Below are positions 6,089 through 14,985 of a stretch of DNA of 64,000 nucleotides, piece after piece. The position numbers and the translations under genes were made by a program. The DNA lies in the NCBI GenBank assembly GCA_963809245.1, contig CAWEIU010000003.1, positions 682,001 to 746,000 on the forward strand, written 5' to 3'. Origin of the DNA: Roseiarcus sp963809245. GTDB lineage: Bacteria; Pseudomonadota; Alphaproteobacteria; Rhizobiales; Beijerinckiaceae. The stretch's first letter is position 1, and each line of letters starts with the position of its first letter. Under the pieces are notes generated by a model. The model saw only the letters and a program-made list of their open reading frames with translations. It made no database searches and was not told the DNA's origin.

Positions 6089-8464
6089 TTGGATAAAACA
6101 GACCTACATTTCGATGTCAGCGTTGGCCTTAAACGGGTACTCGGCCGCGAACTCATCACTGATGATGAAGTCGCTATCTTTGAGATGGTCAAAAACTCTT
6201 TTGATGCCGGTGCGTCAAGCGTTCATCTTTATTTTGACAAGGACAAGATCATCGTCGCCGACGACGGGTCGGGCATGACTTATGATGACCTCACCTCCAA
6301 GTGGCTGTTTGTTGCGTATTCCTCAAAGCGGCGGGATAACGCGACGCGCGACTTTCGCGACAAAGCTACCGGCCGCGGGCTCCTTGCAGGGAGCAAAGGC
6401 GTTGGCCGTTTCTCCTCCGACCGGCTCGGCAAGACCATCATCCTCCAGACGAAGTCCAAGAACCGCGGATCCCCGACCCATCGCCTGATGGTCGACTGGT
6501 CAGCATTTGAACGCGACGACACTCAACATTTTGAGACCGTGCCGATTGAGCACGACCAGATAGAGAGATTCGTGCTGCCCAAGGAGCTGAAATCCTACGC
6601 GGCGCGATTAGTGCATGGGACGATCATTGAAATCGGGGAGCTTCGTCACGATTGGAGACGCGAAGATCTTCGGTCACTCAAGGCTGCGCTGGCCAAGCTG
6701 ATCAACCCGTTCGGGACCGCGACTGACAGGTTCTCGATTCACATCACCGCGCCGGCCGAGATGGAGGAGGACAACCGCCATCAGGCGGAGGCTAAGAAGT
6801 CCGGGCGCGAGCTGTCCTCTCGCGATGTGATAAACGGGCTGGTAGGCAACTTCATCTTCTCGGACTTACAAGAAAAGACCACGTTCGTTCAGGTCGAGAT
6901 CGTTGACGGGTACATTAACTCAGTCCTCACCGACCGAGGGGAGGCCATATACAAGATACGGGAACCAAACCTTTACGATCGACTAGATGGTGCAGGCTTT
7001 CGCTGCGAGCTCTATTACTTGAACCACTCCGCCAAGCTGACGTTCGCGCGCCGGGTAGGTTTACCGTCTGTCCAGTTCGGCTCAGTCTTTCTTTTCAGGA
7101 ACGGCTTTCGCGTCTATCCCATCGGGGAAGACGGGGAGGATTGGTTTGGTTTTGATCGGCGTAAGCAACAAGGTTTCGCTCAATTCCTCGGAAGCCGCGA
7201 GATCATTGGGAGAGTCGACGTCTACGGCACTGAGGAGGACTTTCAAGAAGCTTCCAGCCGAAACCAGGGCCTAATCGACACGACAGCCGTTCGCCAGCTG
7301 CAGCGATGCGTAATGGAGCACTGCCTGAAGCGGCTCGAAAAGTACGTTGTGCCGGTCTCGTGGGTGGACAAGGCTGACGCGGACGCTGAGGATATTTCGC
7401 GGCTCCTTACGGAACCTGGCCGTGCGCGCGTCGCGGACGCGGTCTCCAAGCTGGTCGACAACGACCAGATCGAATTGCTCGACTACAGCAAGCGCCTTAT
7501 CGGCATCCTAAATGAACGCTCCGCGGGCTTTGAGGCCTCCCTGATCAGCCTGCGGGCAATCGCCGAGAAGACGGGCGATAAGAAGTTTATCACCAGCCTC
7601 GAAGCGGCAGAACGACGCTTTGAGGAGCTAAAGAAATCCGAGGCCGAGGCACGCAAGGTCGCGGACCGTGAACGCGTAGCGTCGTTGAAAGCGAACGAGC
7701 GCACACTCAAGGCCGAGCGCCACGCGGAGGATGCGCGGACCGAGAGGGACGTCGAGCGCCGACGAGCGCACTTCCTAGATGCACTTGTCAACTTTGATGT
7801 TGCCCGCCTACTCAACCTGCACCATCAGGTGACCATCTATTCTGTCGACCTCAACCAGCAGATCGAAAATCTATTGGTCGATACGCAGGGCCAGGAGGCC
7901 ATCCCTAGGGAAGCCGTCGTTAAAGCCCTCGAACAAATGTCGTTCCTCAATCGAAGAATTCTGGCAGCCACCAAATTCTCGACGATGGCTAACTTCGAAT
8001 TAAACTCGGGGATGCTCGATGCAGATCTTCCATCGTTCTTCGAGGACTATATCTCTAAAATCGCCATACTATCTGGCAGGAAGCGCACAACGGTAGAAGT
8101 CAGGAACGAGCACCCTGGCCTGACCATGAGATTCAATCCCATGGACGTTGGGATCATCGTCGAGAACCTAATAAGTAACGCAAAGCGAGCCGAAGCGAAG
8201 CACATAATGTTCGACATTCGCGGACGAGACGATAAGGCGATCGTGCTCATCGTCAGCGACAACGGCCAAGGGCTTCCGCGCAGCGCCGACCCCAACCGGA
8301 TTTTTGGGATGGGCTACACGACTACGAGCGGCTCTGGCCTTGGCCTATACCACGTGCGTCAGGTATTGGGGGATATGGGCGGCAGCATTGAATTTGATCG
8401 CGAGCATAAAGGTCGCGGCGCCAGCTTCAAGATCGTCATTGCTCCCCGGACCAAGCGCCAATGA
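6089..8464 (+). CDS. Dual-GHKL ATPase / histidine-kinase-like protein
   Basis: The 791-residue protein has two ATP-binding GHKL modules. The N-terminal one resembles Hsp90/MutL/MORC: FEMVKNSFDAGASS (residues 31-44), ADDGSGM (57-63) and LLAGSKGVGRFSSDRLG (98-114). A charged coiled coil covers about 505-565. A DHp-like helix follows, with tandem histidines 578-579 in LLNLHHQVTIY. The C-terminal module is a histidine-kinase ATPase: ENLISNAKRAEA (692-703), SDNGQGLP (723-730) and SGSGLGLYHVR (747-757). The start is a TTG at 6089 with no strong ribosome-binding site; the first conserved block fits that start. It overlaps the receiver gene by four bases, so the two form an operon. No transmembrane segment is seen; it is cytosolic. 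Confidence 0.85.
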   Translation: MDKTDLHFDVSVGLKRVLGRELITDDEVAIFEMVKNSFDAGASSVHLYFDKDKIIVADDGSGMTYDDLTSKWLFVAYSSKRRDNATRDFRDKATGRGLLAGSKGVGRFSSDRLGKTIILQTKSKNRGSPTHRLMVDWSAFERDDTQHFETVPIEHDQIERFVLPKELKSYAARLVHGTIIEIGELRHDWRREDLRSLKAALAKLINPFGTATDRFSIHITAPAEMEEDNRHQAEAKKSGRELSSRDVINGLVGNFIFSDLQEKTTFVQVEIVDGYINSVLTDRGEAIYKIREPNLYDRLDGAGFRCELYYLNHSAKLTFARRVGLPSVQFGSVFLFRNGFRVYPIGEDGEDWFGFDRRKQQGFAQFLGSREIIGRVDVYGTEEDFQEASSRNQGLIDTTAVRQLQRCVMEHCLKRLEKYVVPVSWVDKADADAEDISRLLTEPGRARVADAVSKLVDNDQIELLDYSKRLIGILNERSAGFEASLISLRAIAEKTGDKKFITSLEAAERRFEELKKSEAEARKVADRERVASLKANERTLKAERHAEDARTERDVERRRAHFLDALVNFDVARLLNLHHQVTIYSVDLNQQIENLLVDTQGQEAIPREAVVKALEQMSFLNRRILAATKFSTMANFELNSGMLDADLPSFFEDYISKIAILSGRKRTTVEVRNEHPGLTMRFNPMDVGIIVENLISNAKRAEAKHIMFDIRGRDDKAIVLIVSDNGQGLPRSADPNRIFGMGYTTTSGSGLGLYHVRQVLGDMGGSIEFDREHKGRGASFKIVIAPRTKRQ

Positions 8465-8784
8465 GACTCGACTTCAACGTCCTGTGGGTCGAGGACCAAC
8501 CGGATGGCATCGCGGCCCAGGTTAAGGCCCTCAGCCGAAATATGGCCGAGGAAGGCTTCGCGCTGAGGCACACGATATGTTCCGGTCTCGCTGAGGTGAA
8601 GGCGCGACTCGCGGATGATGTGTTCAAGGACGAGGTCGACCTGATTATGGTGGACTGGGACCTTGGCAACGGGGTCGAGGGCCAGACGGTCATCACGGGC
8701 GTCCGCGAGGACATCTATTACAAAGATATCGTCTTCTATTCGGCCGTCACGGACATCAAAACGCTTAAGGAGGCTTCCTTCAAA

Positions 8785-10734
8785 CTGATCTTCGACACCG
8801 CGAAATGCCAAGGTGTTGACTGTAAACGCCAATCGGCGCTGGAAAAGCGCCTTGGCACTACATTTCGCTGATTGCGGCAGGGTCAGTCGTCGGCGATCTG
8901 GCGGACGGTGGGCGGCAAAGCGACGCCGGCGGCGCGAAGGGCGAGGCTCGCGGCAGGGCGAGGCGCCGAGCGAAGGAGAAAGCGCTTGCCGTCTTGCGCA
9001 ACCTCGGTCTCGGTCAACGAGTTCGAGATCGGCGAGAATGTCGGGCCAGGAACCGCTTTCCTCATCGCCCTCAGGGGCGGCCTTGCCCAGATTGGCGATG
9101 CGGTCCTCCAGCTCCTTTTTCAACACCAGGGCGAGAAAGCTGCAGGAGACATGGCCGCGAATGGTCTCGTCGAGCTTATGAAAGATCGGTCGCGTCGCGA
9201 ACAGGCTTTTCGATGTGCGGAAGGCGCGTTCCACTCTCCAGAGATTTTTGTAGCAAAGCATCGCTTCCAGCGGCGAGAGATCGGCGTTGGTGCGCAATAC
9301 GAACACGCCGTCGAACTTGGCGTCCTCTTCCGCCTTGGCCCGATCAATGGCGAAACGATCGTCGCCGGGCGTGGCGAGGAAACGACGATAGCCCTTGTTG
9401 CCGACCAGGCTCTTGTCGCCCTTCTTCAACTGTCGCTCCAGCGCGGCGAGGATCGCGGCGCGGGCCGCGGCGTCTTTCTTCATCTCCGCGCGGTTGCGGC
9501 AGACGATGTAGCGCCGTCCGGCCAGCGCCACGGCCTTGGCCTCGTATTCGATGTCCTTCTTCCGTTTGGTCTGAACGAAGGGAATGAAGGGAGCGGGATC
9601 GTCGAGAACGAGATCGCGCACCAGTTTGTCGGCGCGCTCGCGAACGCCCAGGATGTAGAGAAGCCCGCGCGCCTCCAGTTCGGCGATCGTCTCGGCGCTG
9701 ATCATGCCGCGATCGGCGACGACGCAAACCCGGCGAACCGAAAAGCGCTTGCGCAACCGGTCGACCACCGGGATCAGGCTGCCGGCATCCGCGGTGTTGC
9801 CCGGCCACATCTCGGTGCAGACCGGGCGGCCGTCGCCGTCGAGCAGCACCGCCAGGATCATCTGGTTGAGATCAGGGCGATGGTCCTTGGAGAAGCCGCG
9901 GCGCCCCAGCGTCTGGCCGCCCGCGCCCTCGAAGTAGAGGCTGGTGGTGTCCATGAACACGAGATCGAGCGTGCTGAAGAGATCGCGCCGCCGCGCGAAC
10001 AAGGTCTCCTCGATCACGTCTTTCAAGCAGCGCGGCGCAAACGGCGTGGCGCCGTCTTGTTGATCCTCGCTCAGTTCCTCGCCGAGCCAGGCCATCGCGC
10101 GATAAAGGTGATGCAGATCGAGTTCCTCAACGCCCTCGATCCGATAGTCCTGCTTCCAGCGGTCCGCCGCCCGGTCGGAGCCGCCTGCAAACAAGCGATG
10201 CAGAACGGTGAGGAACACCGCGCGCTCCAACGGAAAATCATGATGGCGCGCGCGGGCCAGGGTCTCGATGACTTCCCGGCAGCCCGTCTCCTCCCACAAA
10301 CGCTCGAAGACGAGCGCCGGTCCTAGGCGCCGCGTCGAACTTGTCGTCGCCTCGCCAGCAGCGAAGGCATCAACGACAATGGCCTTGGCGGCGAACCGGG
10401 CACCCGAGCGCAGCAGGCGCTCCAATTGCCCGCTCTCGCGCAAATCCTCGACGCGCCCGAGCGTCGCGATGACCTGTTGGCGCACGGCCTCGCCTTCGCG
10501 ACGGCTTTCGACGATCTGGAGGTAGGCGCGGCCGCCGGAGGTTTTCTTGCGGAAATACATGGCGCCGGTCCGGGGAGCGACTCAATTGGGGTGCGCACAC
10601 GATTTGGTAAGATGCCAGATAAGTCAATAGGACTCAACGACGACGTGGCACTACACTTTCGCAAAAATCTCAGCGCAAACAAGCAATATCAATGGCTTAC
10701 AGAGCGAAAAGTGGCCGCCACTGTTGAAGATCAG
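8785..10734 (-). mobile_element. IS1634-like insertion sequence, 1950 bp, with 5-bp target duplication
   Basis: The left end CTGATCTTCGACA (8785-8797) and the right end TGTTGAAGATCAG (10722-10734) are inverted repeats differing at one of 13 positions. They are flanked by direct repeats TCAAA at 8780-8784 and 10735-10739. The element carries one DDE transposase gene on the minus strand. Its size fits the IS1634 group of the IS4 superfamily. Members I recall often make longer target duplications, so the exact subgroup is uncertain. It interrupts the receiver gene. Confidence 0.9.
8883..10560 (-). pseudogene. IS1634-family DDE transposase, C-terminal frameshift near 9030
   Basis: Starting at the ATG at 10560 (MYFRKKTSGGRAYLQIVESR) the protein shows the DDE residues in DTTSLYFEG, VVADRGMIS and YKNLWRVERAFRTS. 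After SWPDILADL, near 9030, the expected C-terminus continues only in another frame (NSLTETEVAQDGKRF to ALPPTVRQIADD, stop at 8883). The original frame runs on past the IS end and antisense through the kinase gene to 8359, which is clearly not protein-like. One base change at about 9029-9033 therefore separates the two parts. It is either a disabling lesion, a sequencing error, or a tolerated late shift, since the catalytic residues lie before it. Confidence 0.8.
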
Positions 10735-11285
10735 TCAAAGAAGGGCACGAGGGCGTCTACTTTGTACGGCGAGACGAACTGGTGGACGAGGTGACCAACC
10801 TTTTTCGGTCGATGATTAAGAAGGTGCTCGACCTCGATCACACGCGAGGGATTGTCATGGGCGCAACCAGCGACGTAGACCAGATGGCTCGCGAATGCCT
10901 GCAAATGGCCCACGACCTACTCGACGAGGCTGGCCGGATTGGCGTGCTGGAGCGGATGATCGCGCTCCTTGATGACAAGGTGCCCGACCTCACTAAACGT
11001 GTCGAGAAGCTGAAGGTATCGCCGAATGTGGCCGGGATCCTTGCGGCACATTACACCTTCACCGCGAACGACGGGTTACGTGTCCTTGTTCGCACGCTAG
11101 AGTTGGACACCCTGAGGAAGTATGGCAAGCATGAGGAGGGACTGAAGCAGTACATAAGAGACGTGGTGCCGAAGCGAAACATCCTCGGCCACAAGGTCCT
11201 TTCCCCGACAGGCAGGCCCGAGGGAATTGCAGGCGTAGCGGGCGAAACGATTAGCCTCGAAGAACTGAGGGCACTTCGTCGACTC

Positions 11286-12605
11286 CTACTCGACCTCCGC
11301 CAGCAGTTCCGGGACCTTCACGGGGCGCTGTCGGAGACGCCGTAGCGGAATCTTCGGCGTTGCGACTGCCGCCGCCATGGCAACGATTGCCTCGCCGATC
11401 GCCTGTGCGACCAATGGGGGGACGGCATTCGCCACCTGGGTAAACCTAGGGACTTCGCGTCGCCGCCGTTCACCGCCGGTGGTATACTTCCCTCGGAAAA
11501 CGAACCAGTCTGGGAACGATTGAAGTCTAGCGTTTTCTCGCACTGTCAGCGTGCGCGCCTCTGCATAGTGGAGAAGGTCGTCAGGCATGCTGGTGATCGT
11601 CGGTGCGGGCCTGTCAGGATCCAGAACCCGCAGCGCTTGCTTTTTCAAGCCGTATCGGTGTCTCGTCTCGGCGCTAATTGTTGTATTGAGGCGGCCCTCG
11701 GCATGGCAAATCTCGATGATTTCTCCGAAGCGCTTGCGGATGTCCGGCGCATGGCGCGCGAGTTTTAGATCGGCCGCCTTGCTGGCGCCGGTACCCATCA
11801 GCTTTTGGAACGAAGTACATTTTGCACTGGGTTCTATTTCGAGGAAGCCCGGCGTTTCCTCGCTTGCGCGCGTGCCGCCCCGGCCAATTTCCAGGTCAGA
11901 AATAGCGGCCCATGAAGACACCGGCACCTGTAGGTTTAGCCGGCGCAGGAAACCGGAAAGCCGATCATCAATGATCTGGAACGGGTCGAGTCCAACGAAG
12001 TCGGGGTGTAGCGCAATCAGCAAGTAGCGAGTTCGTTGCTGGGGGACCCCGAACCGGGACAGGTCCATCAACCGTTCGTGCACGGAATACCGCTCTGAAA
12101 GGAGTAAGCGTAGCTTCCTCGCGTAGTTGTTGACTTCGTCGTCGTTGCCGAAGTTCATCGTGAACCCGCGGACGTTTTCCATGAGCACGATCCGTGGCTC
12201 GGTTAGTCGAACGAGGTCGACGTACGATTTGAAAAGTCGGTTGCGAGGATCATTCATTCGCCGACGACCTGCCGTCGAGAACCCCTGGCAGGGCGGCCCC
12301 CCAGCAAGCACGTCGATCCTACCACGCAACTCCTTCAGCCTGTCACCGTGTTGCTCGATGAGATCCTCAATCGACATCGGTGCCTTCGGCAACCACGACG
12401 GCCAGTTGAACTTGTAACGAGCTTTCGATTCGAGCAAGTTCTCCCTCAGCGTAGAAAAAGCAAAATCGTCCTTCTCTACAGCAAATAATCCATCAAGACC
12501 CGCCTGCATCAATCCGAGAGAAAGCCCCCCACAACCAGCAAACGCATCGACAAAGGCTATTTTTTTACTTGCCCCGCCCATAAATCCCCGCGGTATCGTC
12601 AACAT
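11286..12605 (-). CDS. DNA (cytosine-5-)-methyltransferase
   Basis: The 439-residue C5-methylase has motif I FVDAFAGCGGLSLG, motif IV GGPPCQGFS with catalytic Cys106, motif VI MENVRG (142-147), motif VIII VPQQRTRYLLI and motif X QVANAVPPLVAQAIGEAI. The target-recognition region lies between VIII and IX, and the recognised site cannot be read from it. An in-frame ATG at 12581 (with GGGG just upstream) is an alternative start. Vsr lies 42 bp upstream on the same strand, a standard pairing because Vsr repairs T:G mismatches made by deamination of 5-methylcytosine. The 3' end overlaps the receiver gene's tail by 60 bp, tail to tail. No restriction endonuclease is seen. Confidence 0.93.
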   Translation of the reverse strand: MLTIPRGFMGGASKKIAFVDAFAGCGGLSLGLMQAGLDGLFAVEKDDFAFSTLRENLLESKARYKFNWPSWLPKAPMSIEDLIEQHGDRLKELRGRIDVLAGGPPCQGFSTAGRRRMNDPRNRLFKSYVDLVRLTEPRIVLMENVRGFTMNFGNDDEVNNYARKLRLLLSERYSVHERLMDLSRFGVPQQRTRYLLIALHPDFVGLDPFQIIDDRLSGFLRRLNLQVPVSSWAAISDLEIGRGGTRASEETPGFLEIEPSAKCTSFQKLMGTGASKAADLKLARHAPDIRKRFGEIIEICHAEGRLNTTISAETRHRYGLKKQALRVLDPDRPAPTITSMPDDLLHYAEARTLTVRENARLQSFPDWFVFRGKYTTGGERRRREVPRFTQVANAVPPLVAQAIGEAIVAMAAAVATPKIPLRRLRQRPVKVPELLAEVE

Positions 12606-12647
12606 TTATGATTATGGCATCAATCGACAGGGGGTGCCAGGCATTTT

Positions 12648-13097
12648 TCACGGCCCAGCCGGATTCGACGTATGATTTTGATAAAACGATGATTTCAGCT
12701 CCGGCACCAGACGCCCGAGCAGCGCTTGCTCGTCGGCCAGCTCGCACTCCCAAACAGCAACTACGTGCCATCCGGCGGCCTTCAGCGCCGAGGAACTGCG
12801 GCGATCGCGTTCTTTGGTTCTTGCAATCTTGCCTTCCCAGAACTCTCGGTTGGAGTCAGGAATGCGACCGTGAATGCATCCTTGATGGTTGTGCCAAAAG
12901 CAGCCCTGGACGAAGATCACGGTTCGATACTTGGGCAGGCAAATATCTGGACATCCGGGGAGGTCGCGACGGTGAAGACCAAACCGGAATCCGCTGGCGT
13001 GCAGAATTGCGCGCACGCGGAGCTCGGGTCGCGTGTTCTTCCCCTTTACGCCGCGCATAATCTTGCTGCGCTTCTCCTTGGTCACGAAGTCTGCCAT
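12648..13097 (-). CDS. vsr: Very short patch repair endonuclease Vsr
   Basis: The 149-residue protein follows the Vsr pattern closely: KRSKIMRGVKGKNTRPEL at the N-terminus, the catalytic region LPGCPDICLPKY followed by VIFVQGCFWHNHQGC, then SNREFWEGKIARTKERDRR and GWHVVAVWECEL. Vsr nicks 5' of the mismatched T in T:G pairs created by deamination of 5-methylcytosine. The gene starts 21 bp after the guaA stop on the same strand, so it may be read through from guaA. This point is the right-hand border of the island. Confidence 0.93.
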   Translation of the reverse strand: MADFVTKEKRSKIMRGVKGKNTRPELRVRAILHASGFRFGLHRRDLPGCPDICLPKYRTVIFVQGCFWHNHQGCIHGRIPDSNREFWEGKIARTKERDRRSSSALKAAGWHVVAVWECELADEQALLGRLVPELKSSFYQNHTSNPAGP

Positions 13098-13118
13098 TCC
13101 CAGACCCAGCTGTGCCCC

Positions 13119-14720
13119 TCACTCCCACTCGATCGTCCCCGGCGGCTTGCTCGTCACGTCGTAGACCACCCGGTTCACCCCGCGCACCTCGTTGATGATC
13201 CGCGTCGCCGCCCGCCCCAGGAAGGCCATGTCGAAGGGGAAGAAGTCCGCCGTCATGCCGTCGCTCGAGGTCACCGCGCGCAGGGCGCAGACGTGGTCGT
13301 AGGTGCGCCCGTCGCCCATCACGCCGACCGTCTTCACCGGCAGCAGCACGGCGAAGGCCTGCCAGATCTGGTCGTAGAGGCCGGCGGCGCGGATTTCTTC
13401 GAGATAGATCGCGTCGGCCTGGCGCAGGATGTCGAGCTTTTCCTCGTCGACCGCGCCGGGCACGCGGATCGCGAGGCCCGGGCCGGGGAACGGGTGGCGG
13501 CCGACGAAATGGTCGGGCAGGCCGAGTTCGCGCCCAAGCGCGCGCACCTCGTCCTTGAAGAGTTCGCGCAAGGGTTCGACGAGCTGCATGTTCATGCGCT
13601 CGGGCAGGCCGCCGACATTGTGGTGCGACTTGATCGTCACCGAGGGGCCGCCGGTGAAGGAGACCGATTCGATCACGTCGGGATAGAGCGTGCCCTGGGC
13701 GAGGAACTCGACCGGGCCGCGCCCGTCGGCGGCGATCCTGGTCGCCTCGCGCTCAAAGGTCTCGACGAACAGCCGGCCGATCGTCTTGCGCTTGGTCTCG
13801 GGGTCGGTGACGCCGGAGAGCGCGCCCAGGAAGGTCCGCTCGGCGGCGACATGGACGAGCGGGATGTTGAAATGGCCGCGGAACAGCCGCACCACCTCTT
13901 CGCCCTCGCCCGCCCGCATCAGGCCGTGATCGACGAAGACGCAGGTGAGCTGATCGCCGACCGCCTCGTGGATCAGCACCGCCGCGACCGCCGAGTCGAC
14001 GCCGCCCGAGAGGCCGCAGATCACCCTGCCCTTGCCGACCTTGGCGCGGATCGCCTCGCGCGCCTCGGCGCGGAAGGCCGCCATCGTCCAGTCGCTCTTG
14101 AGGCCGGCGACCTTGTGCACGAAATTCTGGATCAGCCGCGCGCCGTCGGGCGTGTGGGCGACCTCGGGGTGGAACATCAGGCCGTAGTAGCGCCGCTTCT
14201 CGTCGGCGATCATCGCAAAGGGCGCGTTCTCCGAGGTCGCGACGCGGGTGAAGCCGGGGGGCAGGCGGGTGATGCGATCGCCGTGGCTCATCCAGACCGT
14301 GTGGCGCCCGCCCGGCCGCCAGATTTCGTCGATCAGCGGGCTCGTCGCGCCGACCGCGACTTCGGCGCGGCCGAACTCGCGATGATGGCCGCTCTCGACC
14401 TCGCCGCCGAGCTGCGCCGCCATCGTCATCTGCCCGTAGCAGATGCCGAGCACCGGAACGCCGGAATCGAAGATCGCCTGCGGCGCGCGCGGGGAGCCCT
14501 CGTCGGGCACCGAGGCGGGGCCGCCGGAAAGGATGACCGCTTTGGGCTTCAATTCGGCAAAAGCGCGCTCCGCGCTCTGAAACGGGGCGATCTCGCAATA
14601 GACGCCGGCCTCGCGCACCCGGCGGGCGATGAGCTGCGTCACCTGGCTGCCGAAATCGACGATCAGCAGCTTGTCGTGGGCGACGGACGGGCTGTTGGGG
14701 CTATGGGAAGGCTGGGTCAT
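13119..14720 (-). CDS. guaA: GMP synthase (glutamine-hydrolysing)
   Basis: The 533-residue protein matches full-length GuaA: an N-terminal class I amidotransferase (LIVDFGSQVTQLIARRVRE, GICYGQMTMAAQLGG with the cysteine nucleophile, MFHPEVAHTPDG), an ATP-pyrophosphatase P-loop LSGGVDSAVAAVLI, and the C-terminal dimerisation domain ending VVYDVTSKPPGTIEWE. It converts XMP to GMP with glutamine in the cytosol. The ATG at 14720 gives the family length. It is transcribed toward vsr and dcm. A 265-bp gap upstream separates it from the aminotransferase gene. Confidence 0.97.
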   Translation of the reverse strand: MTQPSHSPNSPSVAHDKLLIVDFGSQVTQLIARRVREAGVYCEIAPFQSAERAFAELKPKAVILSGGPASVPDEGSPRAPQAIFDSGVPVLGICYGQMTMAAQLGGEVESGHHREFGRAEVAVGATSPLIDEIWRPGGRHTVWMSHGDRITRLPPGFTRVATSENAPFAMIADEKRRYYGLMFHPEVAHTPDGARLIQNFVHKVAGLKSDWTMAAFRAEAREAIRAKVGKGRVICGLSGGVDSAVAAVLIHEAVGDQLTCVFVDHGLMRAGEGEEVVRLFRGHFNIPLVHVAAERTFLGALSGVTDPETKRKTIGRLFVETFEREATRIAADGRGPVEFLAQGTLYPDVIESVSFTGGPSVTIKSHHNVGGLPERMNMQLVEPLRELFKDEVRALGRELGLPDHFVGRHPFPGPGLAIRVPGAVDEEKLDILRQADAIYLEEIRAAGLYDQIWQAFAVLLPVKTVGVMGDGRTYDHVCALRAVTSSDGMTADFFPFDMAFLGRAATRIINEVRGVNRVVYDVTSKPPGTIEWE

Positions 14721-14895
14721 GGCGGGGGCGCCTCGGCGGGAGCTCAGGATCGGTCTCGCTTAGGCAAAAGTGAAGCCGGGCGCAACGGCGAGCCCCGCGC
14801 ACGGCGCAACGATGTCAGGCGGCAGGCGTCTTCCTGCGCAGCGCCAGCAGCGCAAGATGAATTCTACGATGACTTGGAAAGAAGCATGCGGCCGA

Positions 14896-14934
14896 GCAAT
14901 TCACGCCGCCTCCCGCCAGCGGGGCCTGAATTGC
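14896..14934 (-). terminator. Hairpin between aminotransferase and guaA
   Basis: GCAATTCA (14896-14903) pairs with TGAATTGC (14927-14934), with additional GC pairing inside. It lies 52 bp past the aminotransferase stop. There is no clear T run, so it may be a structured repeat rather than a terminator; the nearby GAATTGCTTC and CTCGCAAAGAC recall the dispersed 90-bp repeat. The rest of 14721-14985 shows nothing else. Confidence 0.35.
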
Positions 14935-14985
14935 TTCCCTCCGCTCGCAAAGACTCGCGAGCGGCTCGGCCTCATGACGACATGC

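Larger units (their letters stand above)
8461..11345 (+). pseudogene. Receiver-domain protein split by an IS (8461-8784 plus 10740-11345)
   Basis: The 5' part encodes a receiver domain: acidic pocket LWVEDQ (9-12), phospho-acceptor Asp65 in IMVDWDLGNG, and Ser94 in VFYSA. The frame is broken after Lys108 by the IS at 8785-10734. If the IS and one copy of the 5-bp target repeat TCAAA are removed, codon 108 joins directly to GAA at 10740 and the frame reads on as EGHEGVYFVRRDELVDEV to the stop at 11343-11345, giving a 309-residue protein. The C-terminal ~190 residues are a helical domain I do not recognise. As it stands, the 5' piece ends 29 codons inside the IS (stop 8871), so phospho-relay output is probably lost. 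A GTG at 10782 could restart a C-terminal fragment. Confidence 0.85.

Noticed and set aside
8359..8882. C-terminal extension of the transposase frame into the kinase gene
   Set aside because: Beyond the frameshift near 9030 the frame passes the IS end and reads antisense through the receiver and kinase genes, so it is not part of the transposase.
8872..10326. 484-residue plus-strand ORF
   Set aside because: It is antisense to the IS transposase, whose DDE motifs are on the minus strand.
8853..10661. GGCACTACATTTCGC and GGCACTACACTTTCGC as the IS target duplication
   Set aside because: They differ by an indel and lie inside the inverted repeats; the TCAAA repeats flank perfect-fit ends and restore the reading frame.
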